A DNA stretch of 64,000 nucleotides from Ancylobacter sp. WKF20 (GCF_029760895.1 NZ_CP121679.1:992001-1056000), one strand, 5' to 3'; shown: positions 8,096 to 17,552, numbered from the stretch's first letter. Program-made: numbers and translations. Notes: generated by a model from the letters alone, not told the origin.

Positions 8096-9607
8096 ATGCA
8101 GGCGTCAGAGATTTCTCAACGGGCTACCCTGCGTGACTGGGTGGCTCTCGGGGTGATCGCGTTGCCCTGCCTCGTCTACGCGATGGACCTCACCGTGCTC
8201 AATCTCGCGGTGCCGCACCTCGCCCTCGATCTCGCCCCGTCGGCCGCGCAACTGCTTTGGATCATTGATATTTACGGCTTCATGGTCGCCGGCACGCTGA
8301 TGCTGATGGGCACGCTGGGCGACCGTATCGGCCGGCGCCGTCTGCTGCTGATCGGCGCCGCGGCCTTCGCCGCCGCCTCGTTCCTCGCCGCCTTCGCACG
8401 CACCGCCGAGGAGCTGATCGCCGCCCGCGCCATCCTCGGCATTGCCGGGGCGACCCTGGCGCCGTCCACCCTGTCGCTGCTGCGCAACATCTTCCTCGAC
8501 CAGCGCGAGCGCACCTTCGCCATCGGCGTGTGGATCGCCTGTTTCTCCTCCGGCGCCGCGCTGGGGCCGCTCGTCGGCGGTATCATATTGACGTATTTCT
8601 GGTGGGGGGCGGTGTTTCTCGCGGCCGTTCCGGTGATGATCGGTCTGCTCATCGCCGGCCCGCTGCTGCTGCCGGAGTTTCGCGACGAGAAGGCCGGCCG
8701 GCTCGATGTGTTGAGCGCCGCACAGTCGATTATAGCGTCGCTATCAATTATTTACGGCATGAAGCACATGGCCGAGTCCGGCGTCGGGCTGGCAGCCGTG
8801 GCGGCGATTGCGTTCGGTCTGGCGGTCGGCACGCTCTTCATCCGCCGGCAGAAGCGGCTCACGGACCCGATGATCGACCTCGCCTTGTTCCGTCACCCCG
8901 GCCTTGGCGCCGCGCTCGGTATCAATGTAACGGCGATGCTCGGCGCGATGGGCATCTTCGTCTTCATCTCGCAATATCTGCAGCTCGTGCTCGACATGAG
9001 CCCGCTGGAGGCGGGATTGTGGACGGCGCCTTCGGGCCTGTGCTTCGCTGTCGGCTCGATGGCAACGCCCTGGCTGGTCCGCCGCTGGCGTCCAGTCGAC
9101 GTGCTCTCGGTCGGCGCCCTCATCGCCGCGCTCGGTTTCGGCGTGCTGACGCAGCTGCGCCCGGACTCGTCGCTCGCGGTGCTGATGACGGCAATTGTGC
9201 TGATATGTCTTGGACTTGCGCCCGTCGGCACGCTGACGACCGATCTTGTCATGCGCCTCGCGCCGGCCGAGCGGGCAGGGGCGGCCTCGGCTATTTCGGA
9301 GACCAGTTTCGAGTTTGGCGGCGCGTTGGGTATTGCCGTGCTCGGCAGTCTGGCAGCGGCGAGCTACCGGTTAAGCATGGAGGCGGCGAGCCTGCCCGGC
9401 CTGCCCGAGAGCGTGCTGGCCCCGGCGCGGGCGACGCTGGACGGCGCCGTCATCGCCGCCCGCGCACTGCCCGCGTCAGAGGCCGCGCCGCTGCTGGCGG
9501 CGGCGCATACGGCCTTCATGGGCGCGCTGGACAAGGCGGCGCTCGCCTGCCTGCTGGCAACGCTAGCCGCCTTCGTCATCGCCCGGCTGCGGCTCGCCCG
9601 GATTTGA
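8096..9607 (+). CDS. MFS drug:H+ antiporter, DHA2 (14-TM) family
   Basis: A 503-residue inner-membrane exporter of the QacA/SmvA type. The helix 1 motif YAMDLTVLNLAVPHL, the loop GDRIGRRRLLLIG and the helix 5 antiporter motif around GAALGPLVGGIIL are all present, with about fourteen hydrophobic segments. The ATG at 8096 is preferred over an in-frame ATG at 8021, because the 25 residues in between are not hydrophobic and GTGAGG lies just upstream of 8096. It probably exports quaternary ammonium compounds, dyes or other toxic organics. No regulator sits next to it. Confidence 0.87.
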   Translation: MQASEISQRATLRDWVALGVIALPCLVYAMDLTVLNLAVPHLALDLAPSAAQLLWIIDIYGFMVAGTLMLMGTLGDRIGRRRLLLIGAAAFAAASFLAAFARTAEELIAARAILGIAGATLAPSTLSLLRNIFLDQRERTFAIGVWIACFSSGAALGPLVGGIILTYFWWGAVFLAAVPVMIGLLIAGPLLLPEFRDEKAGRLDVLSAAQSIIASLSIIYGMKHMAESGVGLAAVAAIAFGLAVGTLFIRRQKRLTDPMIDLALFRHPGLGAALGINVTAMLGAMGIFVFISQYLQLVLDMSPLEAGLWTAPSGLCFAVGSMATPWLVRRWRPVDVLSVGALIAALGFGVLTQLRPDSSLAVLMTAIVLICLGLAPVGTLTTDLVMRLAPAERAGAASAISETSFEFGGALGIAVLGSLAAASYRLSMEAASLPGLPESVLAPARATLDGAVIAARALPASEAAPLLAAAHTAFMGALDKAALACLLATLAAFVIARLRLARI

Positions 9608-9621
9608 TACCGGGCGACGCC

Positions 9622-10971
9622 TCAGGCCTCGATATCGACGTCGCGCGTCTCCGCGCCCATCAGCAGCGCAACGAGCGTCAATCCGGCCATGGCGGAGAGG
9701 TAGACACCTACCCAGAACGGACTACCGCCGCCCCAGTTCCACAGCGCCACGGCGATGAACGGCGCCACCGCCGCGCCGAGGATGGACGACACGTTGTAGG
9801 AAATGCCCGAGCCGGTATAGCGCACATTGGCCGGAAACAGCTCCGGCAGCAGCGCGCCCATGGGCCCGAAGGTCAGCCCCATCAGGCTGAAACCAAGGAT
9901 CAGCCACGCCATGACGCCGAAGGTTCCGGCGGCCAGCAGCGGCACCCAGAGCAGGCCGAAAGCTATGATCGCCAGCGTCACCAGGATCAGCGTGCGCCGG
10001 CGGCCGAAGCGGTCCGCCCACGGGCCGGAGACCATGGTGAAGATGCCGAAGAACACCACGCCGATGATCATCATCAGCACGAAGGTGGTGTAATCATACC
10101 CAAGCCCCGGCAGTACGGCGTTGACGCCCGCTCGGCCATAGCTCAGCGAGAAGGTCGTCATCAGGTAGAACAGCACATAGGTCGCGAGCATGTAGAAGGT
10201 GCCGAGCACCAGTTCGCGCGTATGGGTGCGGAACACCGACACCAGCGGCAGGCTACGCACCTTGCCAGCCTTCACCGTCTTCTCGAAAGCAGCACTCTCA
10301 ACAAGATTGAGGCGAACCCACAGGCCGACGATCACCATCACGATCGAGAATAGGAAGGGGATGCGCCAGCCCCATTCGAGGAAGGCCTGCGACGGGCGCG
10401 AGGGATCCTCGGAGGGGAGAACCGCGGCGATGATGAGGAACAGCCCGTTGGCCAGAATGAAGCCCAGCGGCGCGCCGAGCTGCGGAAAGGTGCCATAGAC
10501 CGCGCGCTTGCCGGCTGGCGCGTTCTCCGTGGCGACCAGCGCCGCCCCGCTCCATTCGCCGCCCAGCGCAAAGCCTTGGGCGAGGCGCATCAGCATCAGC
10601 AGGGCCGGGGCGAGCCAGCCGACCTGGTGATAGGTGGGCAGGGCGCCGATGAGGAAGGTCGCGATGCCCATGGTCAGCAGCGCGCCGACCAGTGTCACCT
10701 TGCGGCCGCGCTTGTCGCCGAGATGGCCAAAGAAGATCGCGCCCAGCGGGCGGGCGACCATCGCCGCGCCGAACACGGCGAAGGAGGCGAGGAGGGCGGT
10801 CGTGTCATTGCCGGCGGGAAAGAAAAGGTGCGGAAATACCAGCACCGCCGCCGTCGCATAGACATAGAAGTCGTAGAATTCGATGGTTGTGCCGATCAGG
10901 CTGGCGAGGATGACGCGCGAGCGAGGATTGGCAACGGCGCCGCCTGCAACGGCGGCTGACGTGGAGGACAT
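9622..10971 (-). CDS. MFS transporter, metabolite:H+ symporter (MHS) family
   Basis: A 449-residue carrier of the ProP/ShiA/KgtP group with about twelve membrane segments. Diagnostic stretches are ASLIGTTIEFYDFYVY at the N terminus, FGHLGDKRGRKVTLVG between helices 2 and 3, and RLAQGFALGGEWSGAAL in helix 4. Family members import carboxylates, betaine or shikimate with protons. It converges tail to tail with the DHA2 gene, 14 bases apart. The substrate is not identifiable from sequence alone. Confidence 0.9.
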   Translation of the reverse strand: MSSTSAAVAGGAVANPRSRVILASLIGTTIEFYDFYVYATAAVLVFPHLFFPAGNDTTALLASFAVFGAAMVARPLGAIFFGHLGDKRGRKVTLVGALLTMGIATFLIGALPTYHQVGWLAPALLMLMRLAQGFALGGEWSGAALVATENAPAGKRAVYGTFPQLGAPLGFILANGLFLIIAAVLPSEDPSRPSQAFLEWGWRIPFLFSIVMVIVGLWVRLNLVESAAFEKTVKAGKVRSLPLVSVFRTHTRELVLGTFYMLATYVLFYLMTTFSLSYGRAGVNAVLPGLGYDYTTFVLMMIIGVVFFGIFTMVSGPWADRFGRRRTLILVTLAIIAFGLLWVPLLAAGTFGVMAWLILGFSLMGLTFGPMGALLPELFPANVRYTGSGISYNVSSILGAAVAPFIAVALWNWGGGSPFWVGVYLSAMAGLTLVALLMGAETRDVDIEA

Positions 10972-11013
10972 GGGCGGTAGGGCTCCGGGAGCGGGCGGCC
11001 GGGCAGTAAAGAC

Positions 11014-11044
11014 GCGACCGGATAGGGATCAGGTCGCCCTTTTA
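11014..11044. terminator. Possible bidirectional terminator hairpin
   Basis: GCGACC (11014-11019) and GGTCGC (11032-11037) form a 6-bp stem with a 12-base loop, followed on the plus strand by CCTTTT and flanked on the other side by AAAG. It lies between the 47-residue peptide gene and the MHS carrier, both read leftward, so it may separate them. The stem is short and support is weak. Confidence 0.3.
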
Positions 11045-11109
11045 GACCAGCCGCCCTGGCGATACAGCCCATGCCCGTGCGACTTTCGTCGCGTGGCGAG
11101 CCCCTAGCC

Positions 11110-11253
11110 TCAGCCCGGCGGATCGACCTTCACGCCATTCGGGCCTACCTCGATCTGCAGCGAGTTCTGCTCGCGTTCATAGGCCTGGTAGGCAAAGACG
11201 GCGGCGACGACGGCCAGTACGACGACCACGGCCCCGAGCACAGTGCGGCTCAT
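11110..11253 (-). CDS. Small single-span membrane protein (47 aa)
   Basis: The protein is 47 residues. About 20 hydrophobic residues follow MSRT, then comes a charged tail with AYEREQNSLQIEVGPNGVKV. The ATG at 11253 is preceded by AAGGGGAT at good spacing. The frame stays open upstream to 11364, but that extension lacks a ribosome binding site and looks unlike protein. It probably sits in the inner membrane with a short periplasmic tail. I do not recognise a family. Confidence 0.6.
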   Translation of the reverse strand: MSRTVLGAVVVVLAVVAAVFAYQAYEREQNSLQIEVGPNGVKVDPPG

Positions 11254-11873
11254 AGAAATCCCCTTATCGCTTTGACGACCGGACCACAGCACCGGTCGCG
11301 GTACTGGAACGCAGTCGACCGCCTTGGGGTTCCCTGTCGATTCCGCAGCCCTGGCCCGTTCCACCGCGCTGACATCGCCGGCCTTCCCAAACGGATGACG
11401 CAGAGGCTGTAGAGGATCCGGCAGAGGTCCGACCTGCCTGCGCTAGGGCAGTTGGCCGGCATGACGCAACGCATCCGCACGCATCACCAGCGTCATGGCG
11501 GGTAATAGTCCGCAAGATGTCATTTGCCGAACAGTCGTAAGAGATTTCAACGTCATTATAATTTTTCAACACGTATCATAATTCTCAAATTAAATGGCCG
11601 CTATATATGAGCGAACATACAATGACGCTAAGTAAACAACCATTGGTATGAAAGATATTGAATCCATTTAGGAAAGTGCTAATTGTTGAACTTGTCTGAA
11701 ATCGCATGATTGAAGTTTTGAATACTTTACCATCCGTCAGCATATGACGTTGGGAAAGTCCCGGTGCGAAAGCCGCCGGGCATGGCAGGCGGACATATTG
11801 AGGATGCGGGGAGCATCCGCGCTCGAAGCGGTCACCAAGAGCCGTGCGGCAGCAACAGGTCGAGGAAACCTCT
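11254..11873. other. 620-base intergenic region with AT-rich block and structured leader
   Basis: No convincing gene is present. Bases 11254-11510 have ordinary GC-rich composition. From about 11520 to 11745 the sequence turns sharply AT-rich, unlike anything else in the window, and would suit a promoter or a foreign insert. Bases 11751-11870 form a GC-rich leader for the next gene: GGGAAAG is followed by CCCGG (11760-11764) paired with CCGGG (11776-11780), then GGATGC (11802-11807) paired with GCATCC (11813-11818) around GGGGA. The GGTGCGAAAGCC segment recalls the start of cobalamin riboswitches, but the rest of that consensus was not found. Confidence 0.5.
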
Positions 11874-13193
11874 ATGGAAGCGAACACGACGAATCCGGTC
11901 GGCACCGCGCGGAGCTGGGAACCCTGGTTCCAGCTGGCCTGCGGCATCCTCTGCATGGCGATGATCGCCAATCTTCAGTACGGGTGGACGCTCTTCGTTG
12001 ACCCGATCAATCAAGCCCATGGCTGGAGCCGTGCGGCAATCCAGACCGCCTTCACCATCTTTGTGCTGACCGAAACCTGGCTCGTGCCGATCGAGGCGTG
12101 GTTCGTCGATCGCTACGGCCCGCGGGTCGTGGTGACTTTTGGCGGCGTGATGATCGGCCTTGCCTGGGTCATCAATTCCTACGCCGACTCGCTCACCCTG
12201 CTCTATGCCGGTGCGGTGTTCGCCGGCATCGGCGCTGGCGCGGTGTACGGCACCTGCGTGGGTAACGCCCTCAAGTGGTTCCCCTACCGTCGCGGCCTCG
12301 CCGCCGGCGCGACCGCTGCCGGCTTCGGCGCCGGTGCCGCGCTCACCGTGGTGCCGATCGCCAACACCATCGCCTCGCATGGCTATCAGACCGCGTTCTT
12401 CTGGTTCGGCATTGGCCAGGGCCTGGTCGTGTTTCTGCTCGCGCAGTTCCTGCGCCCGCCGGTTTACAAGATCGCCGCGCCCAAGAAGGCGCTGTCGCTG
12501 CCGCAGAGCAAAATAGACTACCAGCCCTCGCAGACCATCACCAAGCCGGTGTTCTGGGTGCTGTACCTCATGTTCGTCATGGTCGCCTCGGGCGGCCTGA
12601 TGGCGGCGGCCCAGATCGGCCCGATCGCCCATGATCTCGGCGTCGCCGACATCCCGGTGAACCTGCTGGGCCTGCAGGCGGCGGCGCTGACGCTCGCCAT
12701 CTCGCTCGACCGCATCTTCGACGGCTTCGGCCGGCCGATCTTCGGCTATGTCTCGGACCGGATCGGGCGCGAGAACACCATGTTCATCGCCTTCGGCACG
12801 GCCGCCGCGATGCTGCTGCTGCTGGTCTATCACGGCTCGAACCCGCTGGTGTTCGTGCTGGCGACGGCCTGCTTCTTCGGCGTGTTCGGTGAGATCTACT
12901 CGCTGTTCCCCGCCACCTGCGGCGACACGTTCGGCTCGAAGTTCGCGGCGACGAATGCGGGCATGCTCTACACCGCCAAGGGCACGGCGGCGCTGCTCGT
13001 GCCGTTCGCCAGCATCATTGCCGCCAGCTATGGCTGGTATGCGGTGTTCGCCATCGCGGTCGGCCTCAACGCCACGGCCGCCTTCCTCGCCATGTTCGTG
13101 CTGAAGCCGCTGCGTTCGCGCTTCATCGCCCGCACGGTGGTCGAGGCTGACGGCCTGGCGCCCATCGCCGGCCGTCAGTCGCCCGCGCACTGA
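11874..13193 (+). CDS. MFS transporter, oxalate/formate antiporter (OFA) family
   Basis: A 439-residue inner-membrane carrier with about twelve hydrophobic segments. The opening FQLACGILCMAMIANLQYGW, the helix 2-3 region VDRYGPRVVVTFGG and the long middle loop followed by TITKPVFWVLYL are typical of OxlT-type OFA proteins. Family members exchange or take up small carboxylates such as oxalate, formate or lactate. The start is the ATG at 11874, nine bases after GAGGAAAC; an in-frame ATG at 11844 has no such site. It is expressed alone from an unusual AT-rich leader region and stopped by a strong terminator. Confidence 0.86.
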   Translation: MEANTTNPVGTARSWEPWFQLACGILCMAMIANLQYGWTLFVDPINQAHGWSRAAIQTAFTIFVLTETWLVPIEAWFVDRYGPRVVVTFGGVMIGLAWVINSYADSLTLLYAGAVFAGIGAGAVYGTCVGNALKWFPYRRGLAAGATAAGFGAGAALTVVPIANTIASHGYQTAFFWFGIGQGLVVFLLAQFLRPPVYKIAAPKKALSLPQSKIDYQPSQTITKPVFWVLYLMFVMVASGGLMAAAQIGPIAHDLGVADIPVNLLGLQAAALTLAISLDRIFDGFGRPIFGYVSDRIGRENTMFIAFGTAAAMLLLLVYHGSNPLVFVLATACFFGVFGEIYSLFPATCGDTFGSKFAATNAGMLYTAKGTAALLVPFASIIAASYGWYAVFAIAVGLNATAAFLAMFVLKPLRSRFIARTVVEADGLAPIAGRQSPAH

Positions 13194-13212
13194 CGCGAGA
13201 GGCCACAATAAC

Positions 13213-13249
13213 AAGGGCGCGTCGGTCACCCGGCGCGCCCTTTTCGTTT
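13213..13249 (+). terminator. Rho-independent terminator
   Basis: AAGGGCGCG (13213-13221) and CGCGCCCTT (13234-13242) make a 9-bp stem with a 12-base loop, followed by TTTTCGTTT. It ends the OFA carrier gene 20 bases after its stop and also lies before the convergent hydrolase gene. Confidence 0.85.
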
Positions 13250-13263
13250 GATGGATCGTCCGC

Positions 13264-14070
13264 TCAGCGGCCGGCTAGCTGAGATGTGTAAAGCCCGGGC
13301 CGGCGGTCACGCATATGGGTGTTCAACGCCCGCCCGCGCGCCAGTGCTTCCGGCGTCAGATCGGCGAAGATCAGCTCCTCGCCATCGCCCGCCAGCACCA
13401 GATTGCCGCCCGAGGGGTCACCGACGCAGCTCAGGCCCATATACTCCAGCTCCCCTTCCACGCCGCAGCGATTGGCATAGGCGACGAAGAGTTCGTTCTC
13501 GAAGGCCCGCGCGGGCACGACATAGAGCGAGACGGGATCATAGGGCTTCATGTTCGCCGTCGGCACCAGAACGAGATCGGCGCCGTTGAGCGCCAGCGCC
13601 CGCACCGCTTCCGGGAATTCGACGTCGTAGCAGATGAGCAGCCCCGCCTTCAGGCCGGCGACTTCCACCACCTCGGCTGTGCCGGGACCGGGCGCGAACA
13701 TCGCCCGGTCAAGGTCGCCGAACAGGTGAGTCTTGCGGAAGTTCAGCAGTTGCCGACCGTCGGCGTCGATCAGCAGGGCGGCATTGTAGATCGCCCCATC
13801 GGGCCCACGCTCGGGGTAGCCGAAGCAGAGCGCGATGTTATGGGTGCGGGCGATCTCCGCCGCATGCCTGGCGCTTGGGCCATCAACGGGCTCCGCCACC
13901 ACGTCCGCAGCGGCGCGCCCGATGTTGTAGCCGGTGAGGAACATCTCCGGCGCGAGCAGCAAGTCGGCGCCGCCGGCCGCCGCGCGCCCGGCGGCATCGG
14001 CGAGCCGGTCGAGATTAGCGGCGACACGATTCTCTGGGTCGCCGGCCGTCTGCAGCATGGCGAGGCGCAT
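13264..14070 (-). CDS. Carbon-nitrogen hydrolase (nitrilase superfamily)
   Basis: A 268-residue cytoplasmic amidase-type hydrolase. The catalytic triad is complete: Glu42 in LLLAPEMFLTGYN, Lys113 in FRKTHLFGD and Cys147 in GLLICYDVEFPE. The length fits the aliphatic amidase/N-carbamoylputrescine amidase branch of the superfamily and not true nitrilases. The ATG at 14070 shares one base with the stop of the ureohydrolase gene (TGATG). The reading frame can be extended one codon to a TTG, which is less likely. Coupling to a ureohydrolase suggests it acts on an amide or carbamoyl intermediate of guanidino-compound breakdown. Confidence 0.9.
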   Translation of the reverse strand: MRLAMLQTAGDPENRVAANLDRLADAAGRAAAGGADLLLAPEMFLTGYNIGRAAADVVAEPVDGPSARHAAEIARTHNIALCFGYPERGPDGAIYNAALLIDADGRQLLNFRKTHLFGDLDRAMFAPGPGTAEVVEVAGLKAGLLICYDVEFPEAVRALALNGADLVLVPTANMKPYDPVSLYVVPARAFENELFVAYANRCGVEGELEYMGLSCVGDPSGGNLVLAGDGEELIFADLTPEALARGRALNTHMRDRRPGLYTSQLAGR

Positions 14071-15125
14071 CAATCCCCCCGCCGCGCCTTGAGCGCCGTC
14101 ACCGACATGCAGAAGATCTCGAACAGCACCTGCGCCGCGGCATGGGCGGTGTTGGAGGTGTTATCATACTGCGGCGCGACTTCGACGACATCGCCGCCGA
14201 TCACGTCGAGCCCGTTGAGGCCGCGCAGGATCTCCAGTACCTCGCGCGAGGTGAGCCCGCCGATCTCCGGCGTGCCCGTGCCGGGCGCGAAGGCGGGGTC
14301 GAGGCTGTCCACATCGAAGGACACATAGACCGGCCCGGTCCCAAGCACCTGCTTGGCCTTCTCGATGATCGCCGGAACGCCCATGCCGGTGACCTCCTCG
14401 GCATGGATCACGGTCATGCCGCTCTCATAGGAGAACTCCCAGAGGAACTCCGCGCCGCCGCGAATGCCGATCTGGATGGTGCGGCTCGGATCGAGCACCC
14501 CATCCAGCACCGCGTTGCGGAAGGGGCCGCCATGATGGAACTTGGCGCCCTCATAGGTGCCCGAGGTGTCGCAATGGGCATCGATATGCAGCATGCCGAC
14601 GGGGCGCGTCTCTCCCACCGCCTTGAGGATCGAGCCGGTGATCGAGTGGTCGCCGCCCACCGAAAGCGGGATGACGCCCGCCGCGACAATCTTCTTGTAG
14701 AAAGCTTCGATGTCCTCATGGCAGGAATCGAGACTAAAGCGCGAGCGGAACGGGACGTCGCCGATATCCGCTGTCTTGGCCTCGGCGGCCGGTACCATGT
14801 TCAGAACGTGCTCATAGGGCCCGATGCGCTCAATGGCACGCACTGCGCGTGGGCCAAGGCGCGCGCCGGCGCGGTTCGTCACGCCGAGGTCCATCGGAAC
14901 GCCAATGAGTGCCACGTCCAGGCCGCCGAAATCGGCGAGTTCCTGCGCGTCGGGGCGATAGGGGGCATCGAGCAGGGTGGCGGCGCCCGCCCACGGCCAG
15001 ACGCGCTTTTCGCCATCCTTGAACTGCATGTCGGCGACGCGCTTGAAGGTCTCGTCATAGACCACGCCGCCACCGACGCCTGCATATTTCGCCCGCAGCG
15101 CGGCGAGCTTTTCCTGATCGGACAT
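14070..15125 (-). CDS. Ureohydrolase (agmatinase/arginase family)
   Basis: A 351-residue binuclear-metal hydrolase of the arginase fold that releases urea from a guanidino compound. Metal ligands are visible in SVGGDHSI, HIDAHCDT and SFDVDSLDP, and the substrate-side motif GTGTPEIGG is intact. It is longer than agmatinase of E. coli (about 306), with some 45 extra N-terminal residues, as in guanidinobutyrase- and guanidine-hydrolase-like members. The substrate could be agmatine, 4-guanidinobutyrate or guanidine. It is first in a two-gene unit with the nitrilase-superfamily enzyme. Confidence 0.9.
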   Translation of the reverse strand: MSDQEKLAALRAKYAGVGGGVVYDETFKRVADMQFKDGEKRVWPWAGAATLLDAPYRPDAQELADFGGLDVALIGVPMDLGVTNRAGARLGPRAVRAIERIGPYEHVLNMVPAAEAKTADIGDVPFRSRFSLDSCHEDIEAFYKKIVAAGVIPLSVGGDHSITGSILKAVGETRPVGMLHIDAHCDTSGTYEGAKFHHGGPFRNAVLDGVLDPSRTIQIGIRGGAEFLWEFSYESGMTVIHAEEVTGMGVPAIIEKAKQVLGTGPVYVSFDVDSLDPAFAPGTGTPEIGGLTSREVLEILRGLNGLDVIGGDVVEVAPQYDNTSNTAHAAAQVLFEIFCMSVTALKARRGD

Positions 15126-15249
15126 TCGTGCCTCTTGGTGAGCCCTAGGGCTTCTGGAAGTCCGGTCAGGCTAGCGGGTGTCGGTGCCAGCGGGAAAGGG
15201 GGCACGCGCCTTGATCATGCCGGATGCCGCGACGTGTGGCGCTGCGGGC

Positions 15250-15993
15250 TCAGCAGATGTTCAATAGGATCTCCGCCACCGCGTCGGGCGCCGAGAGGAA
15301 GGGCGAGTGGCCGGTATCGAGCTGGTGGACATGCGCGCCCGGCACCGCCGCCTGCATCTCGCGCTGCACGGCGAGGGGCAAACCGCGGTCCTGAAGGCAC
15401 TCGATATAGTGCCGGGGAAGGCGTCCGAAGCGGTGCAGTGTGGTGGACGATGTGTACACGAAAGGCGCGTGTGGCGTGACCCGCACCAGGCTCGGCAGGG
15501 CGCGGGCGATGTCATGCGCCGAGCAGTCCGAATAGAGCGAGCGGGCGATCAGGTCGGTCTTCGTCAGGTCGAGGCCGAGCCCCTCCTTGCCGAGGCGGAG
15601 CATGCCCTGCGTCTCGACGATGGCGGGATCCTTGAGATAGGTCGGCGTCATCACGAAGTCCCGGGCGGTCTTGCCGGCCGGTGCCATGAAACCGGTAAGG
15701 TAGACCAGCGCCGCGATGCGCTCGGGCATTTCCTCGCCGAGCCAGGTGCAGGTCGCCCCGCCCACCGAATGGCCGACCAGGATCGCCTTACCCTCGATCG
15801 CCTCCAGCGCGGCGCGCACCGGGGCGGCATAGATGGTGATGTCGGTGACCGCGGCGGTCGGGGTTGGGTCGAAGCCGTGGCTGGCGAGATCGGGCGCGAT
15901 CACCGCGTGGCCGGCGGCGCCGAGGATGTTGGCGACCTTCTGGAAGCAGCCGCCCCAGTGCCAGGAGCCGTGGATGAGGATGAAGGTGGCCAT
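15250..15993 (-). CDS. Alpha/beta hydrolase, EstC/methylesterase-like
   Basis: A 247-residue alpha/beta-fold hydrolase. The oxyanion-hole region is ILIHGSWHWG, the nucleophile is Ser76 in GHSVGG and the catalytic histidine is His229 in LDTGHSPFLS. The short cap and the HGSWHWGGCF opening resemble the plant salicylate methylesterase/hydroxynitrile lyase branch and bacterial EstC. It has no signal peptide and should be cytoplasmic. It is divergent from eutB, with a 170-base spacer. The natural ester substrate is unknown. Confidence 0.87.
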   Translation of the reverse strand: MATFILIHGSWHWGGCFQKVANILGAAGHAVIAPDLASHGFDPTPTAAVTDITIYAAPVRAALEAIEGKAILVGHSVGGATCTWLGEEMPERIAALVYLTGFMAPAGKTARDFVMTPTYLKDPAIVETQGMLRLGKEGLGLDLTKTDLIARSLYSDCSAHDIARALPSLVRVTPHAPFVYTSSTTLHRFGRLPRHYIECLQDRGLPLAVQREMQAAVPGAHVHQLDTGHSPFLSAPDAVAEILLNIC

Positions 15994-16163
15994 GGCGCGT
16001 CTCCCCGTTCGCTTTCCCGCCTCCTAGCCCGTGGGCGCGCGCCCGTCCAGCGTGGCATGTCGTCGACCAACGCAAGTCGTGCTTCCCGTCACCGCGCCGG
16101 CAGGGTAAGTTTTTGCCATGGCGCGCATTTGGGCAGGGCTCGCGCGCCGGTGAAGGAGCAGCC

Positions 16164-17552
16164 ATGGCCTATCGTCACATCGTCGGATCGCAGAGCTATG
16201 TCTTCGCTGATCTCCGGGAGCTGATGGCGAAGGCGACCCCGATCCGCTCCGGTGACATGCTCGCCGGCGTGGCAGCGGGCTCGGCGGAGGAGAATGTCGC
16301 GGCGCGCATGTGCCTCGCGGAGGTGCCGCTCGCGACCTTCCTGACCCATGCGCTGGTGCCCTATGAGAGCGACGAGGTCACCCGCCTCATCATCGACACG
16401 CATGACACGGTCGCCTTCCGGCCGATTTCGCACATGACGGTCGGCGATTTCCGCGATTTCCTGCTGTCGCCGGTGGCGACCTCCGAGGTGCTGGCGGCGC
16501 TCGCGCCGGGCGTGACGCCGGAGATGGCGGCGGCGGTCTCCAAGCTGATGCGCAATCAGGATCTCATCATCGTCGCCAAGAAGTGCCGGGTGGTGACGCG
16601 GTTCCGAAATACCATCGGCCTGCCCGGCACCATGGCGGTGCGGCTCCAGCCGAACCACCCCACCGACGATCCCGCCGGCATCACCGCCTCGATCCTCGAC
16701 GGGCTGCTCTATGGCTGCGGCGACGCCACCATCGGCATCAACCCGGCCTCCGACAGCCTGCCCGTGCTCAGCGATCTGCTGAAGCTGACGGATGAGATCA
16801 TCCAGCGCTTCGAGATTCCCACCCAGTCCTGCGTGCTCACCCATGTGACCACCTCGACCGAGGTCATCAATCGCGGCGTGCCGGTGGATCTGGTCTTCCA
16901 GTCCGTCGCCGGCACGGAAGCGGCCAACGCCTCCTTCGGCATCAGCCTCGCCACGCTCAAGGAAGGCCACGAGGCGGCGCTGTCGCTGAAGCGCGGCACG
17001 CTCGGCGACAATGTGATGTATTTCGAGACTGGGCAGGGCTCCGCGCTCTCCGCCAACGCCCATCATGGCGTCGACCAGCAGACGCTGGAAGCCCGCGCCT
17101 ATGCGGTGTGCCGGCCGTTCCGCCCGCTTCTGGTCAACACCGTCGTCGGCTTCATCGGGCCGGAATATCTCTATGACGGCAAGCAGATCATCCGCGCCGG
17201 GCTGGAGGACCATTTCTGCGGCAAGCTGATGGGTGTGCCGCTCGGTTGCGACGTCTGCTACACCAACCATGCCGAGGCGGACCAGGACGACATGGACACG
17301 CTGATGACGCTGCTCGGCGCGGCGGGCGTGACCTACATCATGGGCATTCCCGGTTCCGACGACATCATGCTGAACTACCAGTCCACCTCGTTCCACGATC
17401 AGCTCTATCTGCGTGAGGTTCTGGGCCTCAAGCGCGCGCCGGAGTTCGAGGCGTGGCTCCAGCGCATGGGCATCACAGGGCCGGACGGCCGGCTGAAGCC
17501 GCAGCGCGATAACCATCCGCTGCTCGCCGTCGCGCCGGAGCTGGCGGCATGA
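16164..17552 (+). CDS. eutB: Ethanolamine ammonia-lyase heavy chain
   Basis: A 462-residue catalytic subunit of the adenosylcobalamin-dependent ethanolamine ammonia-lyase, which converts ethanolamine to acetaldehyde and ammonia. Length and motifs match EutB along the whole protein, including SAEENVAARMCLAEVPL, RFRNTIGLPGT, GLLYGCGDATIGINPASD and MGIPGSDDIMLNYQSTSFHD near the C terminus. The ATG at 16164 follows GAAGGAG; an earlier in-frame ATG at 16113 adds 17 residues not seen in the family. It overlaps eutC by four bases. No eut microcompartment, EutH permease or EutA reactivase gene is near, so this is the stand-alone cytosolic form. Confidence 0.96.
   Translation: MAYRHIVGSQSYVFADLRELMAKATPIRSGDMLAGVAAGSAEENVAARMCLAEVPLATFLTHALVPYESDEVTRLIIDTHDTVAFRPISHMTVGDFRDFLLSPVATSEVLAALAPGVTPEMAAAVSKLMRNQDLIIVAKKCRVVTRFRNTIGLPGTMAVRLQPNHPTDDPAGITASILDGLLYGCGDATIGINPASDSLPVLSDLLKLTDEIIQRFEIPTQSCVLTHVTTSTEVINRGVPVDLVFQSVAGTEAANASFGISLATLKEGHEAALSLKRGTLGDNVMYFETGQGSALSANAHHGVDQQTLEARAYAVCRPFRPLLVNTVVGFIGPEYLYDGKQIIRAGLEDHFCGKLMGVPLGCDVCYTNHAEADQDDMDTLMTLLGAAGVTYIMGIPGSDDIMLNYQSTSFHDQLYLREVLGLKRAPEFEAWLQRMGITGPDGRLKPQRDNHPLLAVAPELAA

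Noticed and set aside
11751..11873. A full cobalamin riboswitch
   Set aside because: Only the opening GGTGCGAAAGCC-like part is similar. The B12-box core and the later conserved segments were not found, so it is kept as an unassigned leader.
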